A stretch of DNA of 64,000 nt from UBA1422 sp041752735 (GCA_041752735.1 JBGSVW010000020.1:124001-188000), one strand, 5' to 3'. Positions 1 through 8,751 are shown, counted from the stretch's first letter. Program-made: numbers and translations. The notes: generated by a model not told the origin, from the sequence alone.

Positions 1-34
1 TTCAGCGTTTAAATACTAGACTCTAAGAAGTATA

Positions 35-168
35 TATTGCATAAAGAGCCGCATATTGCACAAAATATGTTGCCGATTATGCAATATATATTTTTTAATT
101 GCCTAAATCAATTGTATTATACATAAAATGCGTATATAATTATGCAATAAACACAAAACGATGCAATA
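35..168. promoter_or_regulatory. Cluster of five TATTGCATAA-type sites upstream of the Fic gene
   Basis: Five copies of one 10-bp element lie in this AT-rich leader. TATTGCATAA is at 35-44 and TATTGCACAA at 54-63 in one orientation. TTATGCAATA is at 77-86 and 140-149, and CGATGCAATA at 159-168, in the other orientation. The two outer pairs have the same 19-base start-to-start spacing and face each other. This is what I see; a repressor or activator binding array is inferred. The winged-helix region at the end of the downstream Fic protein is one candidate ligand, so autoregulation is possible. The first 189 bases hold no convincing gene. Confidence 0.5.
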
Positions 169-210
169 TAGTAAGGCATTTAGAGACTTTTGGCATTTGA
201 AGGAGCCACC

Positions 211-1260
211 ATGAAAATATTTGATTATAAATCCATGCCGGTAGAACTGCTGACTCCGGAAATTATGAATCTGGTCGCTGCCATCCATGAATACAAAGGG
301 AAGCAGGATCTTTATCTGTCCGCAAAACCAGACATTTTGGCACACTTAATATCGGTTGCTAAAGTACAAAGTACCGGAGCATCCAATCGAATTGAGGGAA
401 TTTCCACGTCGGATGTTAGGCTAAATGAGTTGATGAAAGAATCAACGACACCAAGGAACCGAGCAGAAGAAGAAATTACAGGATACCGGGAAGTCTTAAA
501 ACTCGTTCATGAAAACTACGATTATATGTCGCCCACAGATAACGTGATTCTCCAAATGCACAAGGACCTTTACCGGTTTACCGTTAGCGGACACGGCGGG
601 AAATACAAAGCAACTGAAAACACCATAGAAGAACAAGATCCACAAGGAAAGAGGCGGGTTCGATTCCAACCTGTTTCTGCCTTTGAAACCCCTGAGGCCA
701 TGCGCAATCTATGCACAGAGCGTTATAAAGCAGAGCAGCAAGAAGAATTCAACCCGATGATTCTTTCCGCCTTGTTTGTATTGGATTTTCTTTGTGTCCA
801 CCCTTTCACAGATGGGAATGGCAGAATGAGTAGACTGCTAATGCTGTTATTGCTTTATCGCTCTGGCTACATGGTCGGGAAATATATCAGCCTTGAAAAG
901 CTCATTGAAAACACCAAAGAAACGTATTACCAGGTTCTGCAAGAAAGCTCCTCTGGCTGGCATGAAGGGCAGAATTCTTATCTGCCATTTGTTAGATACT
1001 ATCTACAAATCATCCTGGCTGCATATAAGGACTTCTCTGAAAGAGTTGAATCGGTTACAGCCAAAGGTATTACAAAAGCAGAACGGATATCCAAACTTCT
1101 GGAAAGCTCGCTGGGTCAGTGGACAAAATCAGACATTCGGGGACACTACCCAGACATAAGTGATGCAACCATTGAGCTAACACTGGCAAAGCTTATAAGG
1201 GAAGATGAGATTACAAAAATCGGAGAAAAGAAAGGAACTTCATACATATGGAAACGATAA
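211..1260 (+). CDS. Fic family protein with C-terminal winged helix
   Basis: Fic enzymes usually transfer AMP from ATP to a hydroxyl group of a target protein. The signature HPFTDGNGRMSR is at residues 197-208, with the catalytic His197 and the anion-binding GNGR loop intact. A class II-type inhibitory helix, SNRIEG (S/T-x-x-x-E-G), is at residues 58-63, so the protein probably restrains its own activity through Glu62. The last 70 or so residues look like a winged helix, a common tail in this family that is thought to bind DNA. I chose ATG 211 because AAGGAG lies five bases upstream; a TTG at 190 is in frame but lacks a site. No antitoxin-like partner gene is next to it. The target protein cannot be told from sequence. 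The following gene overlaps its end by 13 bases, suggesting one transcript. Confidence 0.88.
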   Translation: MKIFDYKSMPVELLTPEIMNLVAAIHEYKGKQDLYLSAKPDILAHLISVAKVQSTGASNRIEGISTSDVRLNELMKESTTPRNRAEEEITGYREVLKLVHENYDYMSPTDNVILQMHKDLYRFTVSGHGGKYKATENTIEEQDPQGKRRVRFQPVSAFETPEAMRNLCTERYKAEQQEEFNPMILSALFVLDFLCVHPFTDGNGRMSRLLMLLLLYRSGYMVGKYISLEKLIENTKETYYQVLQESSSGWHEGQNSYLPFVRYYLQIILAAYKDFSERVESVTAKGITKAERISKLLESSLGQWTKSDIRGHYPDISDATIELTLAKLIREDEITKIGEKKGTSYIWKR

Positions 1261-1529
1261 AACCAAACCATTTTTGCACCTGTGATGATCTGACATGCGT
1301 GCTGAACCCCAACAACCCAAATACCAGCCATCGGGTACAAAGCTGCGATCCATGCATACGCAAAAACCTCAAGGCCGGCGAAATCCCCAGCTGCTTTTTT
1401 CTCCTGGTGCAACAAGATCTCACCGGGGTCGAGGATTTTTCGATAGATGGATTTGTGGCACTTTATCTGAAGAATAAGCAAGGAAACAACAAACCAACCA
1501 CATGCGACAGCAAAACAGGTGAGGTGTAA
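1248..1529 (+). CDS. Small cysteine-rich protein, DUF6485-like
   Basis: A 93-residue cytosolic protein with the N-terminal pattern CxCxxxxC followed by CxxC and a later Cys-Phe-Phe, spread over the first 50 residues. This arrangement suggests a small bound metal, probably zinc, and recalls the clostridial family DUF6485; I am not certain of the family. The start lies inside the end of the Fic gene and AAAGGAA precedes it. The gene after it has its ribosome site in this gene's last codons. Coding on this strand is favoured over the opposite one by the cysteine pattern and by tight packing with both neighbours. The function is unknown. Confidence 0.6.
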   Translation: METIKPNHFCTCDDLTCVLNPNNPNTSHRVQSCDPCIRKNLKAGEIPSCFFLLVQQDLTGVEDFSIDGFVALYLKNKQGNNKPTTCDSKTGEV

Positions 1530-1530
1530 A

Positions 1531-2082
1531 ATGAGACTGTTGAACCAACTAACCCCGCAGCAGATGCAAGAAGCCGAAAAATTGGAGATCCGCTATTATG
1601 GAGAAAACCATGTGGCTGGCTGGGAAAAATCAATGGAATGGCAACAATCTTATCCATGGATGTCGTGTTTTGTCCAAGAGCAGGACAAAATCTTGGCGTT
1701 CCTGGATTTGATACCGGTGCAATGGGACTTCTACAATAAATTGCTGAAAGGGGAAAGAGACACAGACCACTTGGATGAAGGTGATATTATTGACTTAGAC
1801 CATGCACCCTCAGGGCAGTATCCTTTGCTTCTCCTAACAATCATTGTAGCGGAAGAAGCTAGAAATAAAGGATTACTTCATCTTATGTTCCAAGATCGAA
1901 TTGACTACTACAAAAGCTTGGAAATGAAAGGACTCAAATTCCCCGTTGTAGTGACAGAAAATTTCACCGCCGAGGGCTGTGGGTTTTCCAAAAAGCGAGG
2001 ATGGGCGCTACAGCTAGAAAAAAGCCCAACCCACCATATATACGAATTGGACTGGGCTGCATTTATAAAAATGTGGGAGTGA
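1531..2082 (+). CDS. GNAT-like N-acetyltransferase, substrate unknown
   Basis: The 183-residue product has the layout of a small GNAT fold. A beta strand (LLLTIIVAE) is followed by an acetyl-CoA-loop-like segment EEARNKGLLHLM near residues 108-120, and a C-terminal part with hydrophobic strands. The canonical Q/RxxGxG/A loop is only loosely matched, so this may be a divergent or inactive member. ATG 1531 is preferred over GTG 1519 because AGGTGAGGTG sits directly upstream at good spacing. It is third in a tight run after the Fic and cysteine-rich genes, and converges on the ABC-F gene. Confidence 0.55.
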   Translation: MRLLNQLTPQQMQEAEKLEIRYYGENHVAGWEKSMEWQQSYPWMSCFVQEQDKILAFLDLIPVQWDFYNKLLKGERDTDHLDEGDIIDLDHAPSGQYPLLLLTIIVAEEARNKGLLHLMFQDRIDYYKSLEMKGLKFPVVVTENFTAEGCGFSKKRGWALQLEKSPTHHIYELDWAAFIKMWE

Positions 2083-2118
2083 AATATCAGAATTTGGGAT
2101 AGACATTCAATATGAAGA

Positions 2119-3735
2119 CTACGAATACATCTCCTCCAGTTTTTCCTGAACGTCATCATTTTCCAGATATTCTTCATAGGTCATAGCTCTATCCATGATT
2201 CCCTTTGGTGTAATCTCAATGATCCGGTTTGCTATGGTCGTTACAAACTGAAGGTCATGAGATATCAAAATCAGGCTTCCGGTAAAATCAATCAACCCAT
2301 TGTTTTCGGAGGTGATGGACTCTAGGTCCAGATGGCCTGTGGGTTCGTCAAGGAGCAACATGTTCGCGCCACTGAGCATCATTTTAGAAAGCATGCAACG
2401 AACCTTTTCGCCACCGGAGAGTACATTAGCTTTTTTTAGGGCCTCTTCCCCGGAAAACAACATTCTGCCCAGGAATCCCCGTACAAATGTCTCGTCTTGA
2501 TCCGAAGAATACTGACGTAACCAATCCACCAGATTCAAATTGCATCCTTCAAAGTAGGATGTATTGTTTTTTGGAAAATAAGAAGGGGTAATGGTGACGC
2601 CCCATTTGAATTCGCCGCTATCCGGTGCTATCTCTCCGGCAAGGATGGCCAGCAAAACCGATTTGGCAACTTCATCATCTCCCACAAGGGCAATTTTGTC
2701 CCCCGTGTTCATTCGGAAGGTGACGTTGTCCAAAACTTTTCGTCCTTCATAGGTTTTGGTTAGACCCTCTACAGTCAGAACTTCGTTTCCAACTTCTCGT
2801 TCCGGTTTAAAGTTGATAAATGGATACTTTCTGGACGAAGGTTTGATATCATCCAGGGTAAGTTTTTCTAATGTCTTCTTTCTGGAAGTGGCCTGCTTCG
2901 ACTTGGACGCATTGGCACTGAACCTGTCGATAAACTCCTGCAGTTCTTTCATTTTCTCTTCGGTTTTCTTGTTCTTGTCTCTGGACATGGATAGTGCCAG
3001 CTGGCTTGATTCGTACCAGAAGTCATAGTTGCCCATGAAAAGAGTGGCTTTTCCGAAATCGATGTCAATCATTTGCGTGCAGATCTTGTTTAAGAAATGC
3101 CGGTCATGGGAAACAACGATGACAGTTTTTTCATAGTCCATGAGGAAATTCTCCAGCCATCGGATAGACCTGATGTCTAAATGGTTGGTGGGCTCATCCA
3201 GTAAAAGAATATCCGGATTTCCAAAGAGCGCCTGGGCTAAAAGAATCTTTACTTTTTCCGATCCGGTCAGCTCCTTCATTTTCACACGATGCAAAGGCTC
3301 GGGAACAGACAGCCCGGTCAAAATAACAGCCGCTTCGTACTCTGCTTCCCATCCGTTCAAATCGGCGAAATCGCTTTCTAGGTGAGCAGCTTCCATGCCG
3401 TCTTCATCAGTCATTTCGGGTTTTGCGTAGATGGCATCCTTCGCCACCATAATGTCGTATAATTTTTTGTGGCCCATAATGACGGTTTCCAATACTTCAA
3501 ACTCGTCAAATTCAAAATGGTCCTGTTTCAGGACTGCAATTCTCTCATTTGGACCGATGCTTACATTGCCGTGGGATGGTTCAATTTCTCCTGACAAAAT
3601 CTTGAGAAAAGACGACTTCCCTGATCCGTTGGCACCGATAACGCCATAACAATTTCCATGAATAAACTGGATGCTAACATCATCAAACAGTTTTCTTGAG
3701 CCAAACCGAAGTTCGACTTCACTTGTACTTAACAA
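2119..3735 (-). CDS. ABC-F family ATPase (YkpA/YbiT type)
   Basis: This soluble protein carries two ABC ATPase domains and no membrane segments, the ABC-F plan; such proteins act on ribosomes rather than in transport. Domain 1 has Walker A GANGSGKS near residue 34, Walker B LLLDEPTNHLD and the switch HDRHFL. A linker rich in Lys, Glu and Ser (about residues 250-310) joins the domains. Domain 2 has the odd Walker A GDDEVAKS, with Ala in place of the Gly before the Lys, then LSGGEK, LLLDEPTGHLD and HDLQF. I recall the altered P-loop as typical of the YkpA/YbiT branch, so I do not read it as damage. The start is TTG, preceded by TTGAGGTAG. Both ends face intergenic or convergent DNA, so it is probably a single-gene unit. 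Confidence 0.88.
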   Translation of the reverse strand: MLSTSEVELRFGSRKLFDDVSIQFIHGNCYGVIGANGSGKSSFLKILSGEIEPSHGNVSIGPNERIAVLKQDHFEFDEFEVLETVIMGHKKLYDIMVAKDAIYAKPEMTDEDGMEAAHLESDFADLNGWEAEYEAAVILTGLSVPEPLHRVKMKELTGSEKVKILLAQALFGNPDILLLDEPTNHLDIRSIRWLENFLMDYEKTVIVVSHDRHFLNKICTQMIDIDFGKATLFMGNYDFWYESSQLALSMSRDKNKKTEEKMKELQEFIDRFSANASKSKQATSRKKTLEKLTLDDIKPSSRKYPFINFKPEREVGNEVLTVEGLTKTYEGRKVLDNVTFRMNTGDKIALVGDDEVAKSVLLAILAGEIAPDSGEFKWGVTITPSYFPKNNTSYFEGCNLNLVDWLRQYSSDQDETFVRGFLGRMLFSGEEALKKANVLSGGEKVRCMLSKMMLSGANMLLLDEPTGHLDLESITSENNGLIDFTGSLILISHDLQFVTTIANRIIEITPKGIMDRAMTYEEYLENDDVQEKLEEMYS

Positions 3736-3946
3736 ATAACTACCTCAACTTTCATCTATATGAATTTTTATTTTTACGTATTTACGCAGTAACTTTTATA
3801 TTTTAACACCAAATGACGAATCTTCATAGGAAAATTACATTAAATTTTAAAGTATGATTGGCGATGACACGGAAGTCTTGCAAATATATGCGGAGAAAGA
3901 TAAGATTAGTGGTGTCTAGACAGTTGAAACCGTTAGGAGGAAAGCA

Positions 3947-4648
3947 ATGAATGAACTTGATCATGCTATTTCAATTGGTTTTCCGCTCAGTGGCGAGTGG
4001 ATGGCACCCAACACGCCGGGGAAAAAAATTCCAAGCCATGGAACTGATCAGCTAGGGGAGCGATATGCCATTGATTTTTTACAAGTTGATTGGGATAGAA
4101 AAGGCCAGCCATTTTATAAGACCAGTCTGGCAAGGTACCTTTTGTTTGGCGTTCCACTACGCGCGTGCTATGGTTGGGGAAAACCAATTTATGCAACCTT
4201 TGCAGGGGAAGTGGTAAAGGCAGAAGACGGGTACAAAGAAAGAAAAAGGGTACATTTGGTATCGGATCTATTCGTTGTCCTAAAAAATGCCTTCACTTTT
4301 AACCCCAAAAAAAACGGTCTTCAGTCAGTCACAGGGAATTACGTAATCATCAAATATGCTGAGAATGTGTATGCTGCGTTCGCACATATACAGACAGGTT
4401 CAATTGCGGTGTCGGTTGGGCAACAGGTGCAAAGAGGAGATATCATCGGGAAGGTAGGACATTCGGGGAATTCAACAGCACCACATCTCCATTTTCAATT
4501 AATGGACAGGATCGACTGGCTCACGGCCAAAGGCGTCCCCTGTGTTTTTGATCAATATGAAGTACTAAAAGAAGGCAAATGGGAAAGTGTATATCACGCA
4601 GTGCCCACGGATCTGGACAGAATCAGAGCAAAAGAAGATGATAAATAG
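3947..4648 (+). CDS. M23 (LytM-type) metallopeptidase domain protein without signal peptide
   Basis: M23 enzymes are zinc endopeptidases that cut peptidoglycan cross-bridges. The zinc ligand pattern is visible: SHGTDQLGERYAIDF (H...D) near residue 33 and the HLHF motif near residue 182, preceded by GHSGNST. The domain fills nearly all of the 233 residues. I see no signal peptide, lipobox or membrane segment, which is unusual for a wall hydrolase and may mean export by another route or a cytosolic role. The start is well fixed by TAGGAGGAAAG. The stop codon overlaps the operator of the next transcription unit, so the two are probably separate units. Confidence 0.82.
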   Translation: MNELDHAISIGFPLSGEWMAPNTPGKKIPSHGTDQLGERYAIDFLQVDWDRKGQPFYKTSLARYLLFGVPLRACYGWGKPIYATFAGEVVKAEDGYKERKRVHLVSDLFVVLKNAFTFNPKKNGLQSVTGNYVIIKYAENVYAAFAHIQTGSIAVSVGQQVQRGDIIGKVGHSGNSTAPHLHFQLMDRIDWLTAKGVPCVFDQYEVLKEGKWESVYHAVPTDLDRIRAKEDDK

Positions 4649-4682
4649 AATAGTTGCGTACGCAGCTATTCTATGATACAAT
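4646..4682 (+). promoter_or_regulatory. Promoter with palindromic operator for the marR-EFR1 operon
   Basis: A near-perfect 28-bp palindrome has arms TAGAATAGTTGCGT (4646-4659) and ACGCAGCTATTCTA (4660-4673), with one mismatch. It overlaps a sigma-A-like promoter: TTGCGT at 4654-4659, 17 bases, then TACAAT at 4677-4682. This placement is typical for a MarR autoregulator, which the next gene encodes. Confidence 0.7.
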
Positions 4683-4703
4683 GCATTTAGGAGGTAGAAA
4701 CAG

Positions 4704-5134
4704 ATGGAACAACATTTGGGAGATTTGCTCTATCAGGCAAACAAAGAGTTGGTTACTGTGGTGAACCGGCAGCTGGCTGGCATGAATATGGGATATACCC
4801 AACTTCAGACCTTGATGACCATGGTTCGGCTTGGAGACGGCAATGAGATTGATCAAGAAGTGCTTGCTGAAATCATGCAAGTAGACAAAAGCAATGTCAG
4901 CCGGAATTTGTCGAAAATGCAACGAGAAGGATACCTGGAAATTATTCCAAGCCAGAAGGATGGCAGAAAAAAAGAATCTGCCTGACTGAAAAAGGGAAGA
5001 ATACAATTCAGCCGCTGTTGGCAATTTTAGGCGGCATTAATAGCCATATGACTGCCGATATCAGCGAAGAAGAACAAAAAATTATGATGAAATTTTTGAA
5101 TCGGATGATTCAAAATTTGGAGGCAATAAAATGA
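4704..5134 (+). pseudogene. MarR family regulator, frameshifted in a poly-A run
   Basis: The reading frame from ATG 4704 gives a MarR winged-helix start (helix pair around VLAEIMQVDKSNVSRNLSKM) but stops at 4983-4985, inside the wing. The wing motif DGRKK is followed by seven A bases at about 4967-4973. One extra base there restores RICLTEKGK, the standard MarR wing and start of helix 5, and an open frame to TGA 5132-5134. The restored stop overlaps the next ATG as ATGA, so the ancestral pair was translationally coupled. The break is therefore recent, an assembly or sequencing error, or a slippage site. The truncated 93-residue form lacks most of the dimerisation C-terminus. Confidence 0.85.
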
Positions 5135-5922
5135 AAATCGGAATCTATTACTTTTCCGGCACAGGAAATACTGCCCTGTTTGCTAAGCATCTAAAAATAG
5201 GCTTTGAAAAAAGGTGGGGAGCGGATGAGGATTTCCAGATTCATATCAAAGATATATCGGTAGATTCCAAGGTTGAGGATGACTGCGATCTGATTGCCAT
5301 CGGCGGACCAATTTATGCCGGTAATATGCCGGAAATGTTTATACGCTGGGTGCATTATAATATTCCGGGTACTCAAATGGATACACCCGCCATTGTTTTC
5401 AGCACCTCGGCGGGAACAGAAAACGCCTTTGGCGTGGAATCAATCTCCTGTAAATTGAAAGATAAAGGCTATCGAGTGATTGCCAAGGAAATCGTCGAAA
5501 TGCCAAGGAATTTTTATTTCGACAAATACAAAGCCAATAGTGAGGAAGAAATCGAGTCACGAATCGAAGCAGCCAAGGAGCGCGGGGAAATGGTTGCATT
5601 GAATCTTCCCCAAGAATATTTATCGGGACAGCAGCGTATGACCAGCAGAAAAAAAGGCATTTTGCTACGGGACTTGCTGGCTGAAACGTTTTCCGTTATG
5701 GCGAAATTCATGGGTAAGAATTACCATGCGACGGATGATTGCATCCAGTGTGGTACCTGTGTAAAAAACTGCCCAACCAAAAACATTGAGCTGGCCAAGG
5801 TTGGCACAAAACATCAGACAAAATGTATGATGTGCACCAAGTGCCTTCATATTTGTCCTGTTAACGCAATTCAATACAAAGGGATCACAGTGGAACAGTA
5901 CAATCAATTACTAAAAAAGTAA
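5131..5922 (+). CDS. EFR1 family flavodoxin-ferredoxin fusion
   Basis: This 263-residue cytosolic protein joins an N-terminal flavodoxin-like FMN domain (YYFSGTGNT near residue 6) to a C-terminal 2[4Fe-4S] ferredoxin. The cluster motifs are CIQCGTCVKNCP near residue 207 and CMMCTKCLHICP near residue 235. Such proteins carry electrons between flavin and iron-sulfur centres; the partner is unknown. It follows the broken marR in the same unit and would be derepressed if that regulator is a repressor that has lost function. A second EFR1 protein lies at 37247-38056. Confidence 0.85.
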   Translation: MKIGIYYFSGTGNTALFAKHLKIGFEKRWGADEDFQIHIKDISVDSKVEDDCDLIAIGGPIYAGNMPEMFIRWVHYNIPGTQMDTPAIVFSTSAGTENAFGVESISCKLKDKGYRVIAKEIVEMPRNFYFDKYKANSEEEIESRIEAAKERGEMVALNLPQEYLSGQQRMTSRKKGILLRDLLAETFSVMAKFMGKNYHATDDCIQCGTCVKNCPTKNIELAKVGTKHQTKCMMCTKCLHICPVNAIQYKGITVEQYNQLLKK

Positions 5923-5956
5923 GGTTTTGACATGCTGACTGAATATAACAAACGAA

Positions 5957-5987
5957 AAGAACCGACAGCAATGCCGGTTCTTGTTTT
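5957..5987. terminator. Intrinsic terminator after EFR1 gene
   Basis: AAGAACCG (5957-5964) pairs with CGGTTCTT (5975-5982) and is followed by GTTTT. It separates the EFR1 gene from the convergent ogt gene. Confidence 0.75.
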
Positions 5988-6034
5988 ATCAATTTGCTTA
6001 ATGTATTCACTAATTTGTTTTCACTGGCATTGAC

Positions 6035-6529
6035 CTATTTTACATAGGGGATGCCTTCCAGCGTCAGTAAAAACTCTTTGTATTCAAGCCCGCCACTATA
6101 ACCACCCAGTTTACCTTTGGCAGCAATCACACGGTGACAAGGGATAATAATTCCAATTGGATTTTTACCGTTTGCGTTTCCTACCGCCCGATAAGCCTTA
6201 GGCTGGTCAAGTTGCGAGGCCATTTCCCCATACGTTTTAACCGATCCAAACGGAATCGCGAGAAGCTCATCCCACACCTTCTTTTGGAATTTTGTGCCTT
6301 TTGGAGCTAAAGGCAAATCAAAAGCCTTTCGAGTTCCTGCAAAATAGTCACTAAGCTGCTTGGCAGCCTCGTGAGTCACAGCATTGCCTGTTTGTTCCGG
6401 GTTGGATCTGAAATGTGCCCTTAGAGCTTCGTCCGAATTGCCACAGAAAAATGACTCTGTTATTGCTTTTTCGTCCGCTATGATTTTAATCAGCCCCATT
6501 GGGCTTTGAACATATTCATAATACTTCAT
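6035..6529 (-). CDS. ogt: Methylated-DNA--protein-cysteine S-methyltransferase
   Basis: A DNA repair protein that removes alkyl groups from O6-alkylguanine by moving them onto its own cysteine. The acceptor motif IPCHRVI is present near residue 131, followed by the conserved GGYSGG segment. The 164-residue length fits the Ogt/MGMT family. I prefer the ATG at 6529 to a TTG two codons upstream because GAGGTGA lies at proper distance from the ATG. It is a single-gene unit on the minus strand and ends facing the EFR1 terminator. Confidence 0.93.
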   Translation of the reverse strand: MKYYEYVQSPMGLIKIIADEKAITESFFCGNSDEALRAHFRSNPEQTGNAVTHEAAKQLSDYFAGTRKAFDLPLAPKGTKFQKKVWDELLAIPFGSVKTYGEMASQLDQPKAYRAVGNANGKNPIGIIIPCHRVIAAKGKLGGYSGGLEYKEFLLTLEGIPYVK

Positions 6530-6684
6530 AGTCAATCACCTCTTTCTTATTGTATACTTTAACCATATAATCTGGCAACCTATTTTTTATAGTGCCCGAA
6601 GCGGTAGCTAGTTACCCACGTAGATTCTCCGCATTACGCAGCTAACCATTTGCAAAATGGCGGTTTTTATGATATTCTATCCAC

Positions 6685-6703
6685 CAGCAACGGACCGTTG
6701 CTG
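6685..6703. promoter_or_regulatory. 19-bp perfect palindrome in the metG leader
   Basis: CAGCAACGG (6685-6693), one base, then CCGTTGCTG (6695-6703) form a perfect dyad about 45 bases before the metG start. With a one-base loop it is more likely a protein-binding site than an RNA terminator. I see no T-box signature in this leader. Confidence 0.4.
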
Positions 6704-6748
6704 CGACCTTTTCTCATTCGAAAAGGCGCTAAGAAAGGAATGATTTCA

Positions 6749-8731
6749 ATGACACAAGAAACAAATGCAAAGATGACTTATTTTATCAGTACCCCCATTT
6801 ATTATCCCAGCGACAACCTGCATATCGGTCACACGTATTGCACCGTCATGGCGGACGCCATGTCACGGTTCAAGCGAGCCACCGGATATGATGTCCACTT
6901 TCTCACCGGCACCGATGAGCACGGACAAAAGATTCAGACCATCGCTGACAAGGCAGGGGTATCACCCCAAGAATATGTAGACAAAGTGGTGGTTGGCATT
7001 AAGGACCTATGGAAAACCATGGAGATTTCCTATGATGACTTTATCCGCACCACAGAACCAAGACACATGAAGCGCGTACAGGCCATTTTCATGAAAATGT
7101 ATGAAAAAGGCGATATCTATAAAGGGGAATACGAAGGACTGTATTGTACCCCCTGTGAATCATTTTGGACAGAAAACCAGTTGGTCGACGGCAAATGCCC
7201 CGACTGTGGACGACCGGTACAAAAAGCTCAAGAGGAAGCTTACTTCTTTAAAATGTCCGCTTATGCCGACAAACTCTTGAAGCTTTTCAACGACCATCCC
7301 GAGTTTCTGCAGCCGGACAGCCGAAGAAACGAAATGATTGCCTTCGTCAATCAGGGACTGGAAGATCTGTGCATTTCTAGGTCCACCTTTAACTGGGGAA
7401 TTCCGGTACCTCTTGATGAGAAGCACGTGATTTATGTGTGGTTGGACGCTCTATCAAACTACATCACTGCCATGGGTTACCCAGATGATCCGACACTATT
7501 CAACAAATACTGGCCTGCGGATGTGCACCTTGTAGGAAAAGAAATCGTTCGTTTCCACTCCCTCATCTGGCCGGCGATGCTGATGTCCATTGATGTGCCC
7601 CTGCCCAAGCAAGTGCTGGGACATGGTTGGCTTCTCATGGAAGGCGGCAAAATGAGCAAATCCAAGGGCAACGTAGTTGACCCGGTGAAACTCATCGAAC
7701 GGTACGGCATTGACGCCCTGAAATATTTCCTGCTCCGTGAATACACCTTCGGGCAGGACGGAATTTTCACCAACGAAGTCATGCTCAAGCGGATGAACTA
7801 CGACCTGGCTAACGACCTAGGTAACCTGGTTTCCAGAACCGTTTCCATGATCGAAAAATACAACAATGCGCTTGTGCCTGCATCCGTAGGCGCTGAGGAT
7901 GAAAATGGAACGGACAAAGACCTGAAAGCCATTGCCGTTGGTGCTGCCGCAAAAGTGGAAGCTCATATGGATAAGTTTGAATTCAATCTGGCCTTGGAAG
8001 AAATCTGGGTGCTGGTGCGACGAGCCAACAAATACATCGATGAAAACACCCCCTGGCTCCTGGCCAAAAATGAAGCCGACAAACCCAGACTGGACACCGT
8101 GCTTCACAACTTGGCCGAGTGCCTGCGAATCGTTTCCATTTTGATTTACCCCTTCATGCATACCACTTCCGCAAAAATCCGGAAGCAAATGGGTCTGTGG
8201 TACGCGGATCCCGAATGGGAAGATGCCAAGGTATTTGATAAAATGACTGGTGAACAGGTCAAAAAGGGTGATGCGATTTTCCCAAGACTTGATATTGAAA
8301 AGGAGTTGGAAGAGTTGGCGAATTTAAACGAAAAACCGGAAGATGCCGTCGTTGAAGCATCAGTCGAGACAGCTGTTGAAGCAGCACCGCTTCAACTGAA
8401 AGACGAAATCGTCTATGACGACTTTGCCAAACTTGATTTGCGCGTTGGTACCATCGTTTCTGCCATGAAACATCCTAAGGCCGAAAAACTGTTGGTTTTC
8501 CAGGTGAAGATGGGCAGCGAAACCCGTCAGATTCTTTCCGGTGTTGCAGAATATTACAAGCCGGAAGATACCGTTGGAAAGAAAGTGGTCGTCGTGGCCA
8601 ACCTGGCTCCCCGTATGCTTCGGGGCATGGAGTCCAATGGCATGTTGCTCTTTGCAGATAACATGGTTGATGGCAAAGAAACCTTTGAATTTGTCACCAC
8701 CGTGGCAGAAGACGGCAATGCAGTCACATAA
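6749..8731 (+). CDS. metG: Methionyl-tRNA synthetase
   Basis: Charges tRNA-Met in the cytosol. The class I signatures are HIGH at residues 25-28 and KMSKS at 301-305. A four-cysteine zinc knuckle (CTPC...CPDC) lies near residues 133-151. The C-terminal 110 residues form an EMAPII-type tRNA-binding domain (YDDFAKLDLRVGTI onward), so this is the long dimeric form, and the 661 residues fit. An upstream in-frame reading is open, but AAAGGAA eight bases before ATG 6749 favours that start. It appears monocistronic, with an inverted repeat after the stop. Confidence 0.96.
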   Translation: MTQETNAKMTYFISTPIYYPSDNLHIGHTYCTVMADAMSRFKRATGYDVHFLTGTDEHGQKIQTIADKAGVSPQEYVDKVVVGIKDLWKTMEISYDDFIRTTEPRHMKRVQAIFMKMYEKGDIYKGEYEGLYCTPCESFWTENQLVDGKCPDCGRPVQKAQEEAYFFKMSAYADKLLKLFNDHPEFLQPDSRRNEMIAFVNQGLEDLCISRSTFNWGIPVPLDEKHVIYVWLDALSNYITAMGYPDDPTLFNKYWPADVHLVGKEIVRFHSLIWPAMLMSIDVPLPKQVLGHGWLLMEGGKMSKSKGNVVDPVKLIERYGIDALKYFLLREYTFGQDGIFTNEVMLKRMNYDLANDLGNLVSRTVSMIEKYNNALVPASVGAEDENGTDKDLKAIAVGAAAKVEAHMDKFEFNLALEEIWVLVRRANKYIDENTPWLLAKNEADKPRLDTVLHNLAECLRIVSILIYPFMHTTSAKIRKQMGLWYADPEWEDAKVFDKMTGEQVKKGDAIFPRLDIEKELEELANLNEKPEDAVVEASVETAVEAAPLQLKDEIVYDDFAKLDLRVGTIVSAMKHPKAEKLLVFQVKMGSETRQILSGVAEYYKPEDTVGKKVVVVANLAPRMLRGMESNGMLLFADNMVDGKETFEFVTTVAEDGNAVT

Positions 8732-8751
8732 ACTAAATATTGCATAAAATC

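Noticed and set aside
1146..1481. Minus-strand frames opposite the cysteine-rich gene
   Set aside because: The plus-strand frame has a structured cysteine pattern and coupled neighbours; the minus frames have neither.
3000..3300. Altered Walker A (GDDEVAKS) in the ABC-F protein at 2119-3735 as a sign of decay
   Set aside because: The rest of domain 2 is intact and I recall the same substitution as normal in the YkpA/YbiT branch.
6536..6748. Possible T-box leader before metG
   Set aside because: The T-box core sequence and a terminator/antiterminator pair are absent.
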